The notes: generated from the sequence alone by a model not told the origin. A stretch of DNA of 64,000 nucleotides from Apus apus (GCF_020740795.1 NC_067291.1:20738780-20802779); one strand, 5' to 3'. Shown: positions 1 through 12,129, numbered from the stretch's first letter. Numbers and translations: made by a program.

Positions 1-1310
1 CCAGTAGTAGCAGGAGACAGGAAGATCAATAGGGCCAGGGAGAGAGTTAATATCCTCCTGGTGCACTTAACTGTAGTTAGAAAATCCTGGAATTCATCTT
101 CCCGTGTTTTTTAGCAGGTTTGTGGCTGAAATGCTGGGTGCTCAGAGCTTGTGCTGGGTTCTGTACAAAGCAATTATGTCCCCACTCACCCCTTCTCCTC
201 ATCTGGTCCTGCAGGCTCTGAGCAGCCTGATGGTTCTCCAGCTGCCCTTCCCCAGACAGAAAAGCTTCAGAAATTCAGGACACCCTAATGGAGCAGCAAG
301 ATGCAATTCCAACTCTTCTCCCAAGAGCCTGACCGCCTCATTTGCTCTGTGAGGGTGGGGTTGGGTTGTGGTTGTGGAGCAGTGAGGAACCAGGGTACCA
401 CCAGCTGCAAAACAAACATTCCCTTTGCAGGGATTTCCAGCAACTCACTGATGTTGGCTGCCAAGAGCTTTTCAGAGCCTCACTGCTTCTTTCAGTCTCC
501 CCTTGGGCTAACCCAACCCAACCAAACCACCTTTCCCCACACCCAGTAAGCCCAGCAGCTTCCCATCTGGCATGGAGCACTACACATTTCCTAGCCTATG
601 GACTGAAGTGTTTGGTTTTTTTAATTTTCAACTTAGTGCCTTCAATACCAAGACCAGGGGAATTATTTCACCCCATGGTGGCTCAGCCACCCACTCCTCT
701 ACTGTCCCCTCTTAAGAAGGGTGAGAAATGATGCTGAGTTGCATGCAGAGCTGCTGGAGATGTTTCTTCTCGTCTAGTGTGGTGATGGAGTTGGTCCATC
801 CAGTGGTGAGCCAAGAGCTGTGCTTCAAACATTACAGGGATCTCTAATCCAGCATCTCTCCTCCAGCTTTCTCCAAGGGTTTTTAAAAGTGCATGAGGAT
901 TCAGGCAGCCAGAGCTGCACAGGAAAGAAGGGGCTGAAAAACCTGAAGCAGAAGGCAAAGGCAAGGAGAGCTGAGGCACCGAGATGCAGAGGGAGGCAGA
1001 GAGGGACCAGCCCACAGAGGCAGCCAGATACCCTGGAGCGCCCTCACAAGGAGAGGGATGCTTGGAGTGACCCCACAACCTGCCTTGGGGTGGGGAATGT
1101 GTGGCCATCAGCTGGCCAGTCCCCCCCCCTGGGCCACCAGCAGGGTCACCAGCAGTCCCGGTGCCCACGGAGGGGCCACCTGGGGATGCCAATTTCCAGG
1201 GAAGCAGCAAAGCCCTCACCCCTGGTCCAGGTCCAGTGCAGTTGTGGGGCTGGAGGTGACAGTGACAGGGTCATTGTGACACTTGAGCAGCCCCCCAGCT
1301 CTGCCTGTCA
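1..1310. other. Intergenic, no gene recognised
   Basis: Mixed-composition DNA. The reading frames present have no recognisable family signature, splice context or codon bias. No repeat family was recognised. Confidence 0.5.
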
Positions 1311-1530
1311 CCAAGAATCACGGCGGAGCAGGAGTCTTTCATTAGCGCAATCAGCACTAATTGCTGGCGAAATGCCACGTGCCTATTTTCTCATTTTAAC
1401 AAAACATTTATGCATGAAAGATTTAATGCCAGGTATCAAGCATATCATTGTAAATTTACCACTAATTAAGCCTAATTAAAATAATTAAATGGCTGTGGAG
1501 TCACAATGTGAATTAAAATCACATTTCCTG
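1311..1530. promoter_or_regulatory. Candidate conserved non-coding element, homeodomain-rich
   Basis: AT-rich, complex sequence with several TAATTA/TTAATTA-type cores (near 1,463-1,490), TCATTAG and CACGTG (1,377-1,382). The texture resembles deeply conserved enhancers flanking developmental genes. Conservation itself is not tested. Confidence 0.4.
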
Positions 1531-1550
1531 TCGTGCACACGCCACCCTTC

Positions 1551-1850
1551 TCCCTGCCTTTGCTCCGAATTTAAGATACAAAAATTTTCCTATTCAGACT
1601 GGTGGGAAGTGCCGGGCTGGCGGGAGGGGATTCAGTCCTGATGGGAATGCTGTGATTTGACGGCAAGTTTTTCAATTTCGGGACCTCTCGAGATTTTCCT
1701 TTATCTGGATGAAGTACGGACAATTTGACAAATCTGTTCCTCCGAGCAGCCGCCGGCTTTTGCATATTCATTACTCATTGGATCTTTAATCAAAGTCGCT
1801 GATGGACCCTTCGCACCGCAAATAAGTCGGTCATGAATAATGGATGGTGC
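1551..1850. promoter_or_regulatory. Candidate conserved non-coding element with TCF/LEF site
   Basis: Non-repetitive AT-rich block with TTTTGCATAT (octamer-like, 1,757-1,766), ATCTTTAATCAAAG including the TCF/LEF consensus ATCAAAG at 1,789-1,795, and TCATTACTCATT. It lies about 24 kb past the TLE3 stop codon. Confidence 0.45.
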
Positions 1851-1859
1851 GTGGCCGGT

Positions 1860-2040
1860 GTTTGGCGGGGGGCTGGGCACCACATGGCGCTGCAGATGTT
1901 CGGGTTGCCCGAGCCCCGAGCTCCTCCCGCCCCGCGCGGCCCGGGCGCTCTCCCCTCCGCTGCTCCCCGGGCTCGGCCATCTGCTCCCACCCCGCACCGG
2001 CGAGGATTCCGACCTTGGGAATGGTGGGAGCCGGGTTTGG
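1860..2040. other. CpG-rich patch
   Basis: A short GC- and CpG-rich segment directly beside the preceding AT-rich candidate element. No coding sequence was recognised. Confidence 0.4.
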
Positions 2041-2202
2041 TTTCCTGCTGCTGGTGCAGGAGATGCTTAAACCCTGGTTTCTCCTCTTTTTTCTGTTTTT
2101 TTTTTTGTTTGTTTGTTTGCCTTTTGCCGGAGAGGCCAGAGCCGGAATTTCTGCCCCATTTTTGCAGCTGTGAGTGAGCAGGGGCTGGGGAGCTCCAGGG
2201 AT

Positions 2203-2745
2203 CATTGAATCATGGAATCGTTTTGGTTGGAAAAGACCTTGAAGATCATCGAGACCAACTGTTAACCCAGCGCTGCCAAGTCCCACGTCCCTCAGAGCCA
2301 CATCTACACGGCTTTGAAATCCCTCCGGGGATGGGGACTCCACCTTTCCATGAAGAAACTGTTCTCAATATCCAATTTAAACCTTCTGGAGAGCTGCTGC
2401 AGCCCTCGGATCGTCTCTGTGGCCTCCTCTGAACTCATTCCAACAGCTCCATGTCCTACTTGTGTTGGGGACCCGAGGGCTGGACCCAGCCCTGCAGGGG
2501 GGTGTCACCAGAGCGGAACAGAGAGGGACAGTCCCCTCCAAGGCTCTGCTGGTCACACTGCTGGTGACAGCCCAGGACAGAGTCCGTTTCTGGGCTCCAG
2601 CACGTTGCTGGCTCATGGTGAGCTTCTCAGCACCCAACACCCCAAGTCCCTCTCCTCAGGGCTGCTCTCTGCCCAGCCTGTGTCTGTGCTGGGCATTGCC
2701 CCCACCCCTGGGCAGGACCTTGCAGCGCTGCCCTCAGCCTTTTCT
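2203..2745 (-). mobile_element. CR1 LINE 3' fragment (minus orientation)
   Basis: Begins with TCATTGAATCATGGAATCG, the reverse complement of the CR1 3' end, then shows diverged CR1 body including the CTGGTCACACTGCTGG and GGGCATTGCCCC segments. Non-autonomous and 5'-truncated. Confidence 0.85.
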
Positions 2746-4690
2746 TTTTCCCTTTGCAGGAGGGGGGGGGTTGATGGTTGTCGCCCCGCGGTGGTCGCTG
2801 ACACGGGCAGCCTGGCACCGGGACCTGACGAGGAGCCTGGCAAGGGGGACAGGGCAGGGCAGGAGGCGGCGGGGGCTGCGGGGCAGCCGGGTGGTCGCGG
2901 GTGGTCCCAGCCGGGCCTGCCCTGCGGCACAAAGGATTCCACAGCCCCTTTGTGCCGCCGCTGCGGCCGCCGCCGCGTTTGAAGCTTGAGTCACTCAAGT
3001 CAAGCCCGGGCAACTGGTCGGCGCAGGCTGGTTAACCTCTGCTGTCCCAGGAGGGGACTCGGCCCTGGCAGCGGGAAGGGGCCAGGCCAGCGGGTTTGGT
3101 CACCCAGCGCTGGGGTCCCTGCAGCAGATTGGCCGGATCGCTGTGTCCCCTAATCACCAGTAAAGTCCCCTAAGCTGCCGGGCGGCTGCTGCAGGCGGCG
3201 GCACCAAGCGGGGGATCAGACCCGGACAGATGAAATACCCCAGTCCGGCAGGACTGAGCTCTCCCGGCTACGGCGTGGGAGGGTGGTTTTAAATTGGAAG
3301 GAAGAGCAGCACACTGAGCCCTCCTCCTGCCTCGGGCTGCAGAGGAAAGCGAAGGAGGAGGAGGGAATGCGAGAGGGAACAGGGACCAGCCCGCGGTGCT
3401 TGGACACCCCAAAGGCGGGTGACCCCCCGCCCTGTGAGCTCCTCTGCACCCCCAGTAACACAAAGTGCTGCCCATTTATCTCCTTCAGCTCTGTGGTTTG
3501 TGGGATGAGGTTGCATTTATCTTTTTAGAACCCCGGAAAGAAGTTGTTGGGTTTTCTTTAAAAGGAAATAGCGAAAGAAAGGCAGGCTAGAGAAGGTGTT
3601 TTCTGAAGAGCTGCAGGTAATTGTCTGTGAAGGTGGCTGCTCTGCAAGGCTCCAGGGAAAAAGACCCCCTAGGTCCATAAATAATTCAGCTGAGCTGACA
3701 CAGAGCTCAGGCAGGTGGGTGAAGTTCCTCTGCTGCAGATAAATCTACTGATCCTTGTTCAGGTCGAATCCTGGAGCTGGAGCTTCCCGCGCAGATGCTG
3801 CCGTCACTGTCCTGCCCAAGCTGAGGAGCATCTCAGCATCTTCCCCCTCCCAGAGGTGGAGGGCTCACAGCAGCTTTGGGCCACTGTCCCGAGAAGCACC
3901 CAGTGCCACCCGCTGCTCTGGATGTTGCTGATGTCCTTTACCAGCTCTTCTCTTGGACTACAGGGTGAAAATTCACTCTTCTGACTAATGCCTCTGGAGT
4001 GCTGCACGGGGAAAGGGAGCACTCCTGCTCCTGAGTAAAGCAAAGCATGATGGCATATCCCCTCGGCCTGACGGGGCAAATGGTGCCCAGAGCCACGTGT
4101 CTTTGTGGTGGCTGCAGCATCCTCAGGCCACCACTGCATCTTCCTGCATCCTCCCAGCTCTGGAGCCTTCTGTGCCAGACAAATATTGTGCTGTAGAAGC
4201 CTGAGAGGAGGGAGAGCTCCTGCAGCCCTGGGCAGCTTGTTTCCTTGCTAGGATCCATCCCACAGAACGACAGAATCCCTGAGCAGTTGAACAGCATCCC
4301 TAAGCCATTGAGGAACATCCCTGGGCAGGTGAGGAGCAGCCCCACTGCTCCCACCCCCAGCACAGCAGGCACCAGCACAGGGTTCCCCTGGGAGCCCCTG
4401 AAGGGTCTGGCCAGCCTTGCTCCATGGCTGCAGTTGGAAAGTCATTTCCGTTTGGGCTTAACATTTTAAAATGGAGGAGGATCAATCACCTTTGGCTTGT
4501 TTCCTTGCTTCTGGGCTGTACACTTGGCTGCCAGGGCCGTTTCCCCAGTTGTTTGCTGGATGTCGTGTCCTTCCCCCAGTGATAAAGCTGCCAGGAGTCC
4601 TTGTACAGACACTGACGTGTGGTTATAAAGGTATTCCAAGACACCTCTGGCACAGTCATCCTCCCCCTTGCTGAACGCACTGAAAAGATC
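2746..4690. other. Intergenic, GC-rich patches, no gene recognised
   Basis: Contains CpG-rich stretches at about 2,780-3,010 and 3,170-3,280 with a GCCGCCGCTGCGG-type run. The remainder is unremarkable. Frames here have no protein family features. Confidence 0.4.
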
Positions 4691-5060
4691 CAAATGTTTC
4701 AAATGGATTAAGCATTTGAGTTTTACTTGGATTTTTATTTTTTTTTCCAGGAATATAAACCATTTTGCATTTCAAAACCCTTCAGCAAACAGAGCAGTTT
4801 GTCTTTGTGTTTGCTAATTTAAAAACAAATATTTGCCTGCCAAGCAAATATAGTCTCTTAGGATGTGCTATTAATAGGATAATTAGGCAGCCGGTAATGA
4901 AAAGGATTGCTGGTAATTATGGCAAGATTTGTTTTGGCATTTGAAGGCAGAAAGGGAGGCTGAAGTGCTAAAATCTACCTTAGAGTTAATTAGTGCTATT
5001 AGAATACACCTGAAAAAATAGGCCAGCTAATGAACACTCCAGTTTCCTTTTAAAGAGGCC
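4691..5060. promoter_or_regulatory. Candidate conserved AT-rich element
   Basis: Non-repetitive AT-rich block with AATATTTGC, TTAATAGGATAATTAGG and GGTAATTATGG motifs suited to homeodomain binding. Candidate only. Confidence 0.35.
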
Positions 5061-5389
5061 ACGCAAGTTTTTTTGGGTTGTTTTGTTTTTTCCATGTGAC
5101 ATTTTGAAAGAAAACACAATCCTCTTTCTCCCAGGTCACCACAAAGTGTTTGGGCTGGGATGAAGTGCTGCTCCCCAGTGGGATGGGATCTCTGGGAACC
5201 CCCTGGAGCAGCTCCCAGTGATTTGTGGGGGTTGGGGTCCCTGCCCGGCCCCAGCCCAGCTTTGGGGGGCAGGTTGGGGATGGTTTGGTGGCGAGGGGGG
5301 GTTGATCTGACAGCACTTTGGGGGGTTTGGCTGGGGTTGGTGTGAAGGGAGAGCTGACTCTCCAGCTGCAGGGCAAGGTCCCTGTCATT

Positions 5390-6280
5390 ACATAAAAGCC
5401 CCCTCGCTCAACTTTCTGGGCATTTGCTGGTGCACAAAAAAAAATAAAAATAAAAATGTGGCGCTGGCCCTGAAACGATTAATTAGAAAATTACATTTAT
5501 ATAACCCTCTAATCTGTATTTGTGTGTTGCCAAGGGCAGAGGCAGAGGTAGGGGAATTACATCCAGATTAGCTCTGAGCCAAAGGAAGCCCAGATCTGAG
5601 ATTATTTTGAGGGCAGAAATTGTAACATTGTACCGATGTGGGGAAAGAGCCAAAATTAGGGTTTTTTTCCTTAATTCTCCCCTCCCACGATTAAAAAAAA
5701 AGAGAGAGCAAATGAATGGAGCGAGGTGATGCCTTTCAGGGGTTACTGGGTAACAGCCCTGGAGCTGGCTCTGTAAAGCAAGAGGTGAGATTACAGAAAA
5801 AGCTTATTTCCAGCTGAACATGGCCTTCAGTTTCCCAAACAAAATTGCTTTTATTCTTCTCAACATGTGTTCAAAAAGATTAAAGAGCTGTAAGCTTGCA
5901 CAGCTTAATAAGAGTATGCATTAGAAGAGTGGCCTGGAACGGCAGCGCTGAACAAGTCCACCCCAGTTTGGGGAGGATTTGAAATCCTGTTTATTGAATT
6001 ATAAAGAACCTTAAAGGATAAAGGATATTGAAGTAGGGATTTTAATACTTTGTGGTATTTGGGGGAGTTATTCGATCACAACAAATCATTTAAAAAGTAT
6101 TTTGTTGCTTGGGTGTTTGGTTTTTTTTTTTTGGGGGGGAGGGGCAGGGAGGGGCTGATGGTGAAGAGTTAATTGAAAAATAGGACATGGCTCTGATTGC
6201 CGGATCGATCTGGGATCCGACAGCTATAAAGAATATATTAACTCTGTAATTATATGGACAAATTAAAGATGAAGCCTAAA
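5390..6280. promoter_or_regulatory. Candidate conserved AT-rich block
   Basis: Contains CGATTAATTAGAAAATTAC (5,477-5,495), AAGATTAAAG, GCTTAATAAG and ATATTAACTC motifs in low-CpG unique sequence. It may hold more than one element. No gene is seen. Confidence 0.35.
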
Positions 6281-6659
6281 GGCTTTGGTAGATGCTCCAT
6301 TAACTGGAAAAGCCGAGCAGCAGCAGAGCCCTGCCTGGGTTCCCTGCTCAAGGGAACCCTTGGGTGAAGTTGGCTCTGGAAGGCAGCTGGAGCTGAGCCC
6401 TTCCTTGTTGGGAGTCACACAGGAAGGTGGGTCAGTCCTTCCTAAGATCTGGGGGTGGGCAAATCTCCTGGAGGAAAAGAAGTGACTCAAAGGCCAGAAG
6501 TTTCACTCGGAGGTGGTCCCAGCACTGCCAGAGTGGGGCTGGGGCTTTGCCTCCTCCCAGCCTCTCCATCCCCCGCCGTGGTGAGCACTGGCAGGACTGG
6601 GATTAACTCCAGGGTTTGCTGGATGGGGGGATTTGCAGTTCCTAAGCAGTCCCGTTGTC

Positions 6660-6900
6660 TGTGATAACTTATGCTGTTCTGCTCCGTAAGAGGATTGGGC
6701 AGATTAAATGAAATCATGAGACATGCTATGCAAATTACATCCCAAATCTGATTTCTGTCGGGGATTAGGGTTAAAATATTGGGAACTGTAAATTTTTCCC
6801 TTGTCTGGTCCAGAGGTTGCCCTTTCCAAATGAGTCCATGAGTGTCCACTCAAGACCCTCAGTTGGTGTTTTCAAGCCCAGTGCAATAATAAAATAAAAT
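6660..6900. promoter_or_regulatory. Candidate conserved AT-rich element
   Basis: Unique AT-rich stretch with GGGCAGATTAAATGAAATC and GGGATTAGGGTTAAAATATT. Candidate only. Confidence 0.3.
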
Positions 6901-6977
6901 GCTCCTTGGACACTTTATACAGAGCCTGGCAGCCCTTGTGCCATCTCCTGTGTCCCTTCAGTGGGATAATCTCCCTG

Positions 6978-7055
6978 TGGAGTCATGGAATGGTTTGGGT
7001 TGGAGGGACCTTAAAGATCATCCAGTTCCGGCCTCATCCAGGATCCCATCCAGTC
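6978..7055 (-). mobile_element. CR1 LINE 3'-end remnant (minus orientation)
   Basis: About 75 bp matching the CR1 3' end (GTCATGGAATGGTTTGGGTT, then the CCTTAAAGATCATCCAGTTC segment), after which similarity fades. Confidence 0.75.
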
Positions 7056-7199
7056 CTGCGCAAGGGGATGCGGGTCAACTGGCTGCTCTGGCTTCCCCGT
7101 GTTGTTCTGGCTCATTTTTGCTGCCCTGGATGGGGGTGTTCGCACCCCCCAATCCCATTGGCTCCAGGAGCAGCCGGAGAAGGGGAAGCAGGAGCCTTT

Positions 7200-9080
7200 T
7201 GATCACATTAATCAAAAGTGGGATTAAAATGAATGCAAAGGGTGCTGTGAACCACGCTCCCTCCCCCATGCCCCTCTGATCTGCCCGAGCACTGGAGCAG
7301 CGTCTCTCTCCAAACCCACTTTAAATTATTCCAGAAAATGGCTTATTGCTTCTTTTGTGTCTTGCAAATTTACGGGGAGGAGGGGGACGGGACTTTTTAT
7401 TTTCAGGGGTTAATCATCGCAAGGCAAGCATGAAGGTTAAGTCATAATAACGTGGGTTTGAATTAAACTTCTAAACTTCAAGCCCCTAAGGCTAATGAGA
7501 TTAGAGCCTGCATACCTCTGGACCACATGAAAAGGTCACATTTGCTGCCCACGCCCCTCGGCAGCGTCCTGCCCCCACCCCCCATCCACCATATTAAGTG
7601 GGACTTTAATGAAAACTTGCAAGGATGTTTATATTAATTCCAGAGGGGGAAAAAAAACCTCGTAGCACGAAGGATGCAGGGGGATGATGCTCTGGTTAGG
7701 GGTGAAGCTCAGCAGCACCGGGGCGGTGCTGCTGGTCCAGCCTTGGGTTTTTGCAGGGTGGCTTTGCCACCAGACTGGGCAGCTGGGGATGGAGAAAGGA
7801 CCATTGGGTCCAGAAATCTCCCCTCGGAGCCCTCTTGGCTCTTTGCTGTCAGATACCGAGTGTTGCCACTTCTCTCAGAGAAAGCTGGTAGGTGGGCCCT
7901 GTGAGGAAGGATTTATTGGTGCTGTCAAGGTGCTTGGTGATGTCCAGCATGGGTTTCCCCAGCCCGGATGTCTCATGCCCATCTGGGGCAGCCACATGCC
8001 ATTCAGAAAGCCCTGGAGAAGAGACTCAGCATTTTGTTTACCTCGTGGACGTAGGAGGTAAAACCTCCTACTACCAGGAGAAGTGCAGGTCCTGCCAGTT
8101 TGTTTAATCTCCAGGATTTTCCCCTCCAGCCCCCCAAAAAATCTTTCTTTTAACCTATATTCAGAGGCAGTAACAGAGTTTATGCACTGTAGTTTTTCTT
8201 CCTGTCAAACAGACTAAGGAGCTTACTACGCTGCAAATCTGATATAAAAGATTTCTTTTAAAGTCACTGATAGAGCTCAATAAATAATGAGCTCTATGTC
8301 TGCAACTGCTTCACAGAGATATTAGACTATAAAAAAAATTTAAATGGCTGTTACTTACAGTTAAAAAAAAAAAAAGAAAGAGAGAGAGACCCAAACTGTG
8401 TTGCATAAAAACAATCCTGGTGGGAGAAAATGTGAAGTTCTGTCTACAGGAAGCAGAAACATTTCCAATTGCTTTCTATCCACACCTGAATGCCTAATGG
8501 GTTTGAGCTGCAAGTTTACATACATTTGCAGGAAGAAGGCTGCATTTGACAGAGGGAGCCAAGAATTTGTGCCTCATTTCCAGGAGACAACAAGAAGGCT
8601 TCACGAAGGTTTCCGTGCATCTCCTGTGCCTTGCCATGGGGCTGATAGAAGGGGACAGAGCTGAGCTCTGCTTGTCACCGAGCCGTGCAAGGGCATCAGA
8701 TGCTAAGGGGTATTTTAAGGGGTGCTCAGAGACACCTGGGTTCTTTCTTCAAGGAGATGAGGAATGGCCCTGCTGGGCATCCCTCCTTTGGGATTGGGAG
8801 CTGAGGGCCCGCTGGGCTTCGGGGATATGAAGGAGGCTGTGGTGGGAATGCAGATTAAAGTGAGCACAGGGGCTGGCTCAGCCTTGGTGTTGGGAACCAG
8901 CTGCCAAATGGGGGGTCGGGAGGCAGGACGGCCCCCAAGGGTCCCCATGTGCTGGGGAGAGGGGAACTGGGAGTGCTGCAAGTGTCAGGAGATATGGGAG
9001 TGCTGGGGGGGCTGGGTACCTGGGGTTGTGGGGCTGCCTGAGCCCCCCGGCCAGCCCCTAGGTTGTGCTGGGCAGCTCTG
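7200..9080. other. Intergenic, AT-rich candidate elements, no gene recognised
   Basis: AT-rich unique blocks lie at about 7,200-7,260, 7,320-7,640 (CTTATTGCTTC, GGCTAATGAGATTAG) and 8,140-8,540 (TCAATAAATAATGAGCTC, then an A-run and GA dinucleotides). The rest has no recognisable features. Confidence 0.35.
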
Positions 9081-10019
9081 GCTGTAACTCCTGATCAATG
9101 GGATTTGGTTTGTGTCTCTGAGAAGTCGATTAGTCCAGCAGCATCCAGCCTTAACAGGGAAATAACTGGAAGTGTAATTAAAAGCTTAGAAGAAAAGAAA
9201 GAACACAGAAGGAGCAGCATCTGCAGGGCAAAGCCTGCCCAGCTCCTCGCCCTGGCATTCCACCCAGCTCCACTCAGGGCTCAGCCGGATTTAGCCCCAG
9301 CAGCAACATGACTTGGTTGGTCTGCCTGCCCATGGTGCTGGGCCTTGCTTTTGGGGCTGTTCCTGTGGGTTTTGTGCCATGCCCGGGGCTGGCACAGCCA
9401 CAGGACAGGGAGGGTTCCTCCTCTCTCTGGTGCTGCAGCCCTGGGAGGGAAACCTTGCTTCCAGGGTCTGGGTGCAGGCAGAACTTGTCTGCCAGTCCCC
9501 AAAGAAGGACTTTTTTAAAAAAAAAAACACAACAACAATACTAGTTTTGCATCCTTGCACCAGCCACAATGACACTGATGTTTGCAGCTGACACAGTTAC
9601 AAAGCTGCTGCTATAAGGAGGTAGCACTGAAAGGAAAAATGGATTTTTCTCTCTATTTTGCTGCAGTTCCTTGGTTCTCTATCGAGGTTATCCCCTCTGC
9701 TTGTTTGAGGGCAAACAGCCAACCATGGGGTCTGCTTTGGGGTGCTGGGAGGAGGAGGAAGACGAGGAGGAGGAAGAAGAGGAGGCGGAAGAAAAGGAAG
9801 AGGAGAAGGATGAGGAGGAAGAAGAGGACCCCCATTTCTGAAGGCCACACTGCAGGATTGGGGCCACCCAGTCTGGAGCTGACAAACCCACACTGGCTGC
9901 CCAGATAATCAATATCCTCCTCCTTTCTAATGTACAGGAAATGTGGCTGCTTTCCCCCCCCCCCTCTTTGTTTTTGCTTTTTCTTCCGAAGGAGGCAGGC
10001 GTTGGGTGTCCATTGTAAC
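9081..10019. other. Intergenic with a purine tract, no gene recognised
   Basis: The Glu/Arg/Lys-rich reading frame in this interval is an artefact of the purine tract at 9,747-9,829. No other feature was recognised. Confidence 0.4.
9747..9829. repeat. Purine (GGA/GAA)n tract
   Basis: About 83 bp almost wholly G and A on the plus strand with three pyrimidine interruptions. Such tracts can form triplex DNA. Confidence 0.85.
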
Positions 10020-10390
10020 CCGGCCTGCCCTGGGGGATTTATAGCCTCTATCCAGTTTTATTGTTGATACAGATCTTTATCTGCCCTGGGCTTATAACTG
10101 ACATTTAAATTACACTGCAAACAATGAATCAATATTTATGGATTACTGGTCGAATACATTTGCCAAACGAGTTGTTATGGGATTCTGTCTCCCAGCAAAC
10201 AGGACAATGAGGTCAAGGTCAAGGCTTTGTCTAATGAGAAATAGGCACAGACAGGAGCTGCCAGCCCAATATTGACTGCCTAATAGGAATGCATTTATGG
10301 CAGTCGTTTAGCCCAATGTATTGAGCCCTTTGTTAATTTTCTCATTCTTGTCATTTTCCCGCTGATAATTGTTGATAATTTAAAGCCCTG
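10020..10390. promoter_or_regulatory. Candidate conserved element with nuclear-receptor DR0 site
   Basis: Unique AT-rich sequence with AGGTCAAGGTCA at 10,210-10,221, which is two head-to-tail AGGTCA half-sites with no spacer and also contains TCAAGGTCA, an ERR/NR5A-type extended half-site. Nearby are AATCAATATTTATGG and GATAATTGTTGATAATT. The texture strongly suggests an enhancer. Confidence 0.45.
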
Positions 10391-10672
10391 AACCCGACGT
10401 GTTTCCCCCTGCCCGTGGCAACCTGCAGGGTCCCCTCACACCCCCACCCCGGCCTTGCCTCCTGCTCCTTTTCTGCCAGCCCTGCTCTTTGGTGGGATCG
10501 GGGAGGCTGGGGGGGTTCACTGCTCCTGGGGCTGGAGATCAGCCTCAGAATCTTTTGGGAAATTCAACCCGGAGCCTGGGAAATTCCACCTGGGCTCCAG
10601 GAAACCAGAGGAGCTGGGCTCATCCCTGCCTCCACATGCCATGCTGCTGGTCCCTTGTCCCTCAAGTTACTG

Positions 10673-10762
10673 TGATGCCCATCCCTCCAGCTCCGTGATA
10701 CCCATCTCTCCAGCTCCATGATGCCCATCCCTCCAGCTCCATGATGCCCATCCCTCTAGCCC
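10673..10762. repeat. Tandem repeat, about 23-24 bp unit, four copies
   Basis: Four copies of a unit like TGATGCCCATCCCTCCAGCT with small variations (GATACCCATCTCT in the second). Confidence 0.85.
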
Positions 10763-11034
10763 CCACAGTCCATGCAGCTGTGGCCATACCCACGTCAGGG
10801 GAACAAAGCTACTGCAGAAGAGCTCCCCAAGGAATTAAAACACAGCAGAGGCAGGGGGCAGCACCCCCCCCCATTCCTTTTACAACACAGCCCCCCAGCT
10901 CAGCCCCAGCCCCCTGGGGAGCAGCCCCTTGAGTGGGAGGGGGTGACCTGCTGGGCAAAGTGGGAAAGGCGGGGTTGGGTTGGGTTTTTTTATGGCATTT
11001 CTTTTGGAAGCCGTGTTTATCCCCCTTGTTAAAT

Positions 11035-11390
11035 GCCAGATGAAAAGTTTCAGGCCTAAATTAGTTTTGTCCTCTTCCCTTCGTTTATTTACATTATAAT
11101 AATCCTGCGCCTGCGAATTGTGTCAATTATTCTTTCCTCTGGGCGAGCCAAGAATTCTTTGTTCCTCGCTAGTTTACAAAAGTGAAATATAGGTGAGGTT
11201 TAGGACCTTTTAATCCTCCTATGTAATTACTGTTCCCTGCAGACATCGCAGCATTTTACAATCGCTGCGTGTAGCTGCTGGGCTCAGATTAGACACACAA
11301 AGTCCCTTCACTTCATCAAAGGTTTCCTTATCTGCCCAAGACAGCGAAACAACAAACGATCCACAAATCTCGCCGGACCTGGTGTTTATT
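11035..11390. promoter_or_regulatory. Candidate conserved element with TCF/LEF site
   Basis: Unique AT-rich sequence with TTTACATTATAATAATCC, TGTCAATTATTC, CCTTTTAATCC and the TCF/LEF consensus ATCAAAG at 11,315-11,321. It directly borders a CpG-rich patch. Candidate enhancer. Confidence 0.42.
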
Positions 11391-11394
11391 TGAC

Positions 11395-12125
11395 CACCGC
11401 AGAAATAAACGGCGGCGCTGGCGGCGCGGGGGCCGGGGCCGGTTTCCCGGAGAACGGGGCTCGGCGGGCGCCGGGCTGGGAATTCTCAAGCGCGTGAAGG
11501 GCCGGGGACTACAGTGGGGCTTTTGAAGTGCTTTTTCCACATTTGATGAGCCCAAATGAGGATGAAACTAAAATGACACGAAGAAATAATCCCCCCATTC
11601 AGCCCTGAAAGGATTATTCTAATTACTTTGATTATTAAAGATCAGACAGAATTTTTTTTTTTCGATTTTTTTTTTTTTTTTCCTGCTATTCACCCCCCCC
11701 CCAACCCCCCCCCTCCTTCCAGCCTACCAGCAGAAGTAAACCAACCCCAAACACAAATCCTCGCTGGGAATTCAGGAACGTCTTAAGTAAACAGCGGGAA
11801 CAAACGGGCTGTGTGACGGATAGCCCGGGTGCTGCCGGGGGGGCCCCTTTGTCCCGGCCTCAATAGGGGCTAAACGCCCCCCGGGACCCCGCTCGGCTCC
11901 CGGGCGAGGGGCCGCGTCTCGCCCCTTTCAGATGCAAATGCGAGCGGGGTTTGCCTTTATCTGGGCGCTGAGATGGTGGTGTCAAGCTGGGGCCGGATGA
12001 ATAAACCGGCGGATTTCTGCTTTAGCGAGAGCTGGGCTGGGTGGGTTGCGCCGTGTTTCCGCCCCCCCGGAGCCGGCGGTGGGGAGGGGTGGGCAGATGG
12101 TCCCTCCAACCCACACACCCCTTCG
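11395..12125. other. Orphan CpG-rich region
   Basis: Two CpG-rich segments (about 11,395-11,500 and 11,800-12,070) separated by poly-T and poly-C runs at about 11,650-11,710. It includes a perfect octamer ATGCAAAT at 11,932-11,939. No coding gene is attached, so it may be an enhancer-linked CpG island or a non-coding RNA promoter. Confidence 0.45.
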
Positions 12126-12129
12126 CCCC

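Noticed and set aside
9582..9908. Arg/Lys/Glu-rich open frame
   Set aside because: Produced by the purine tract.
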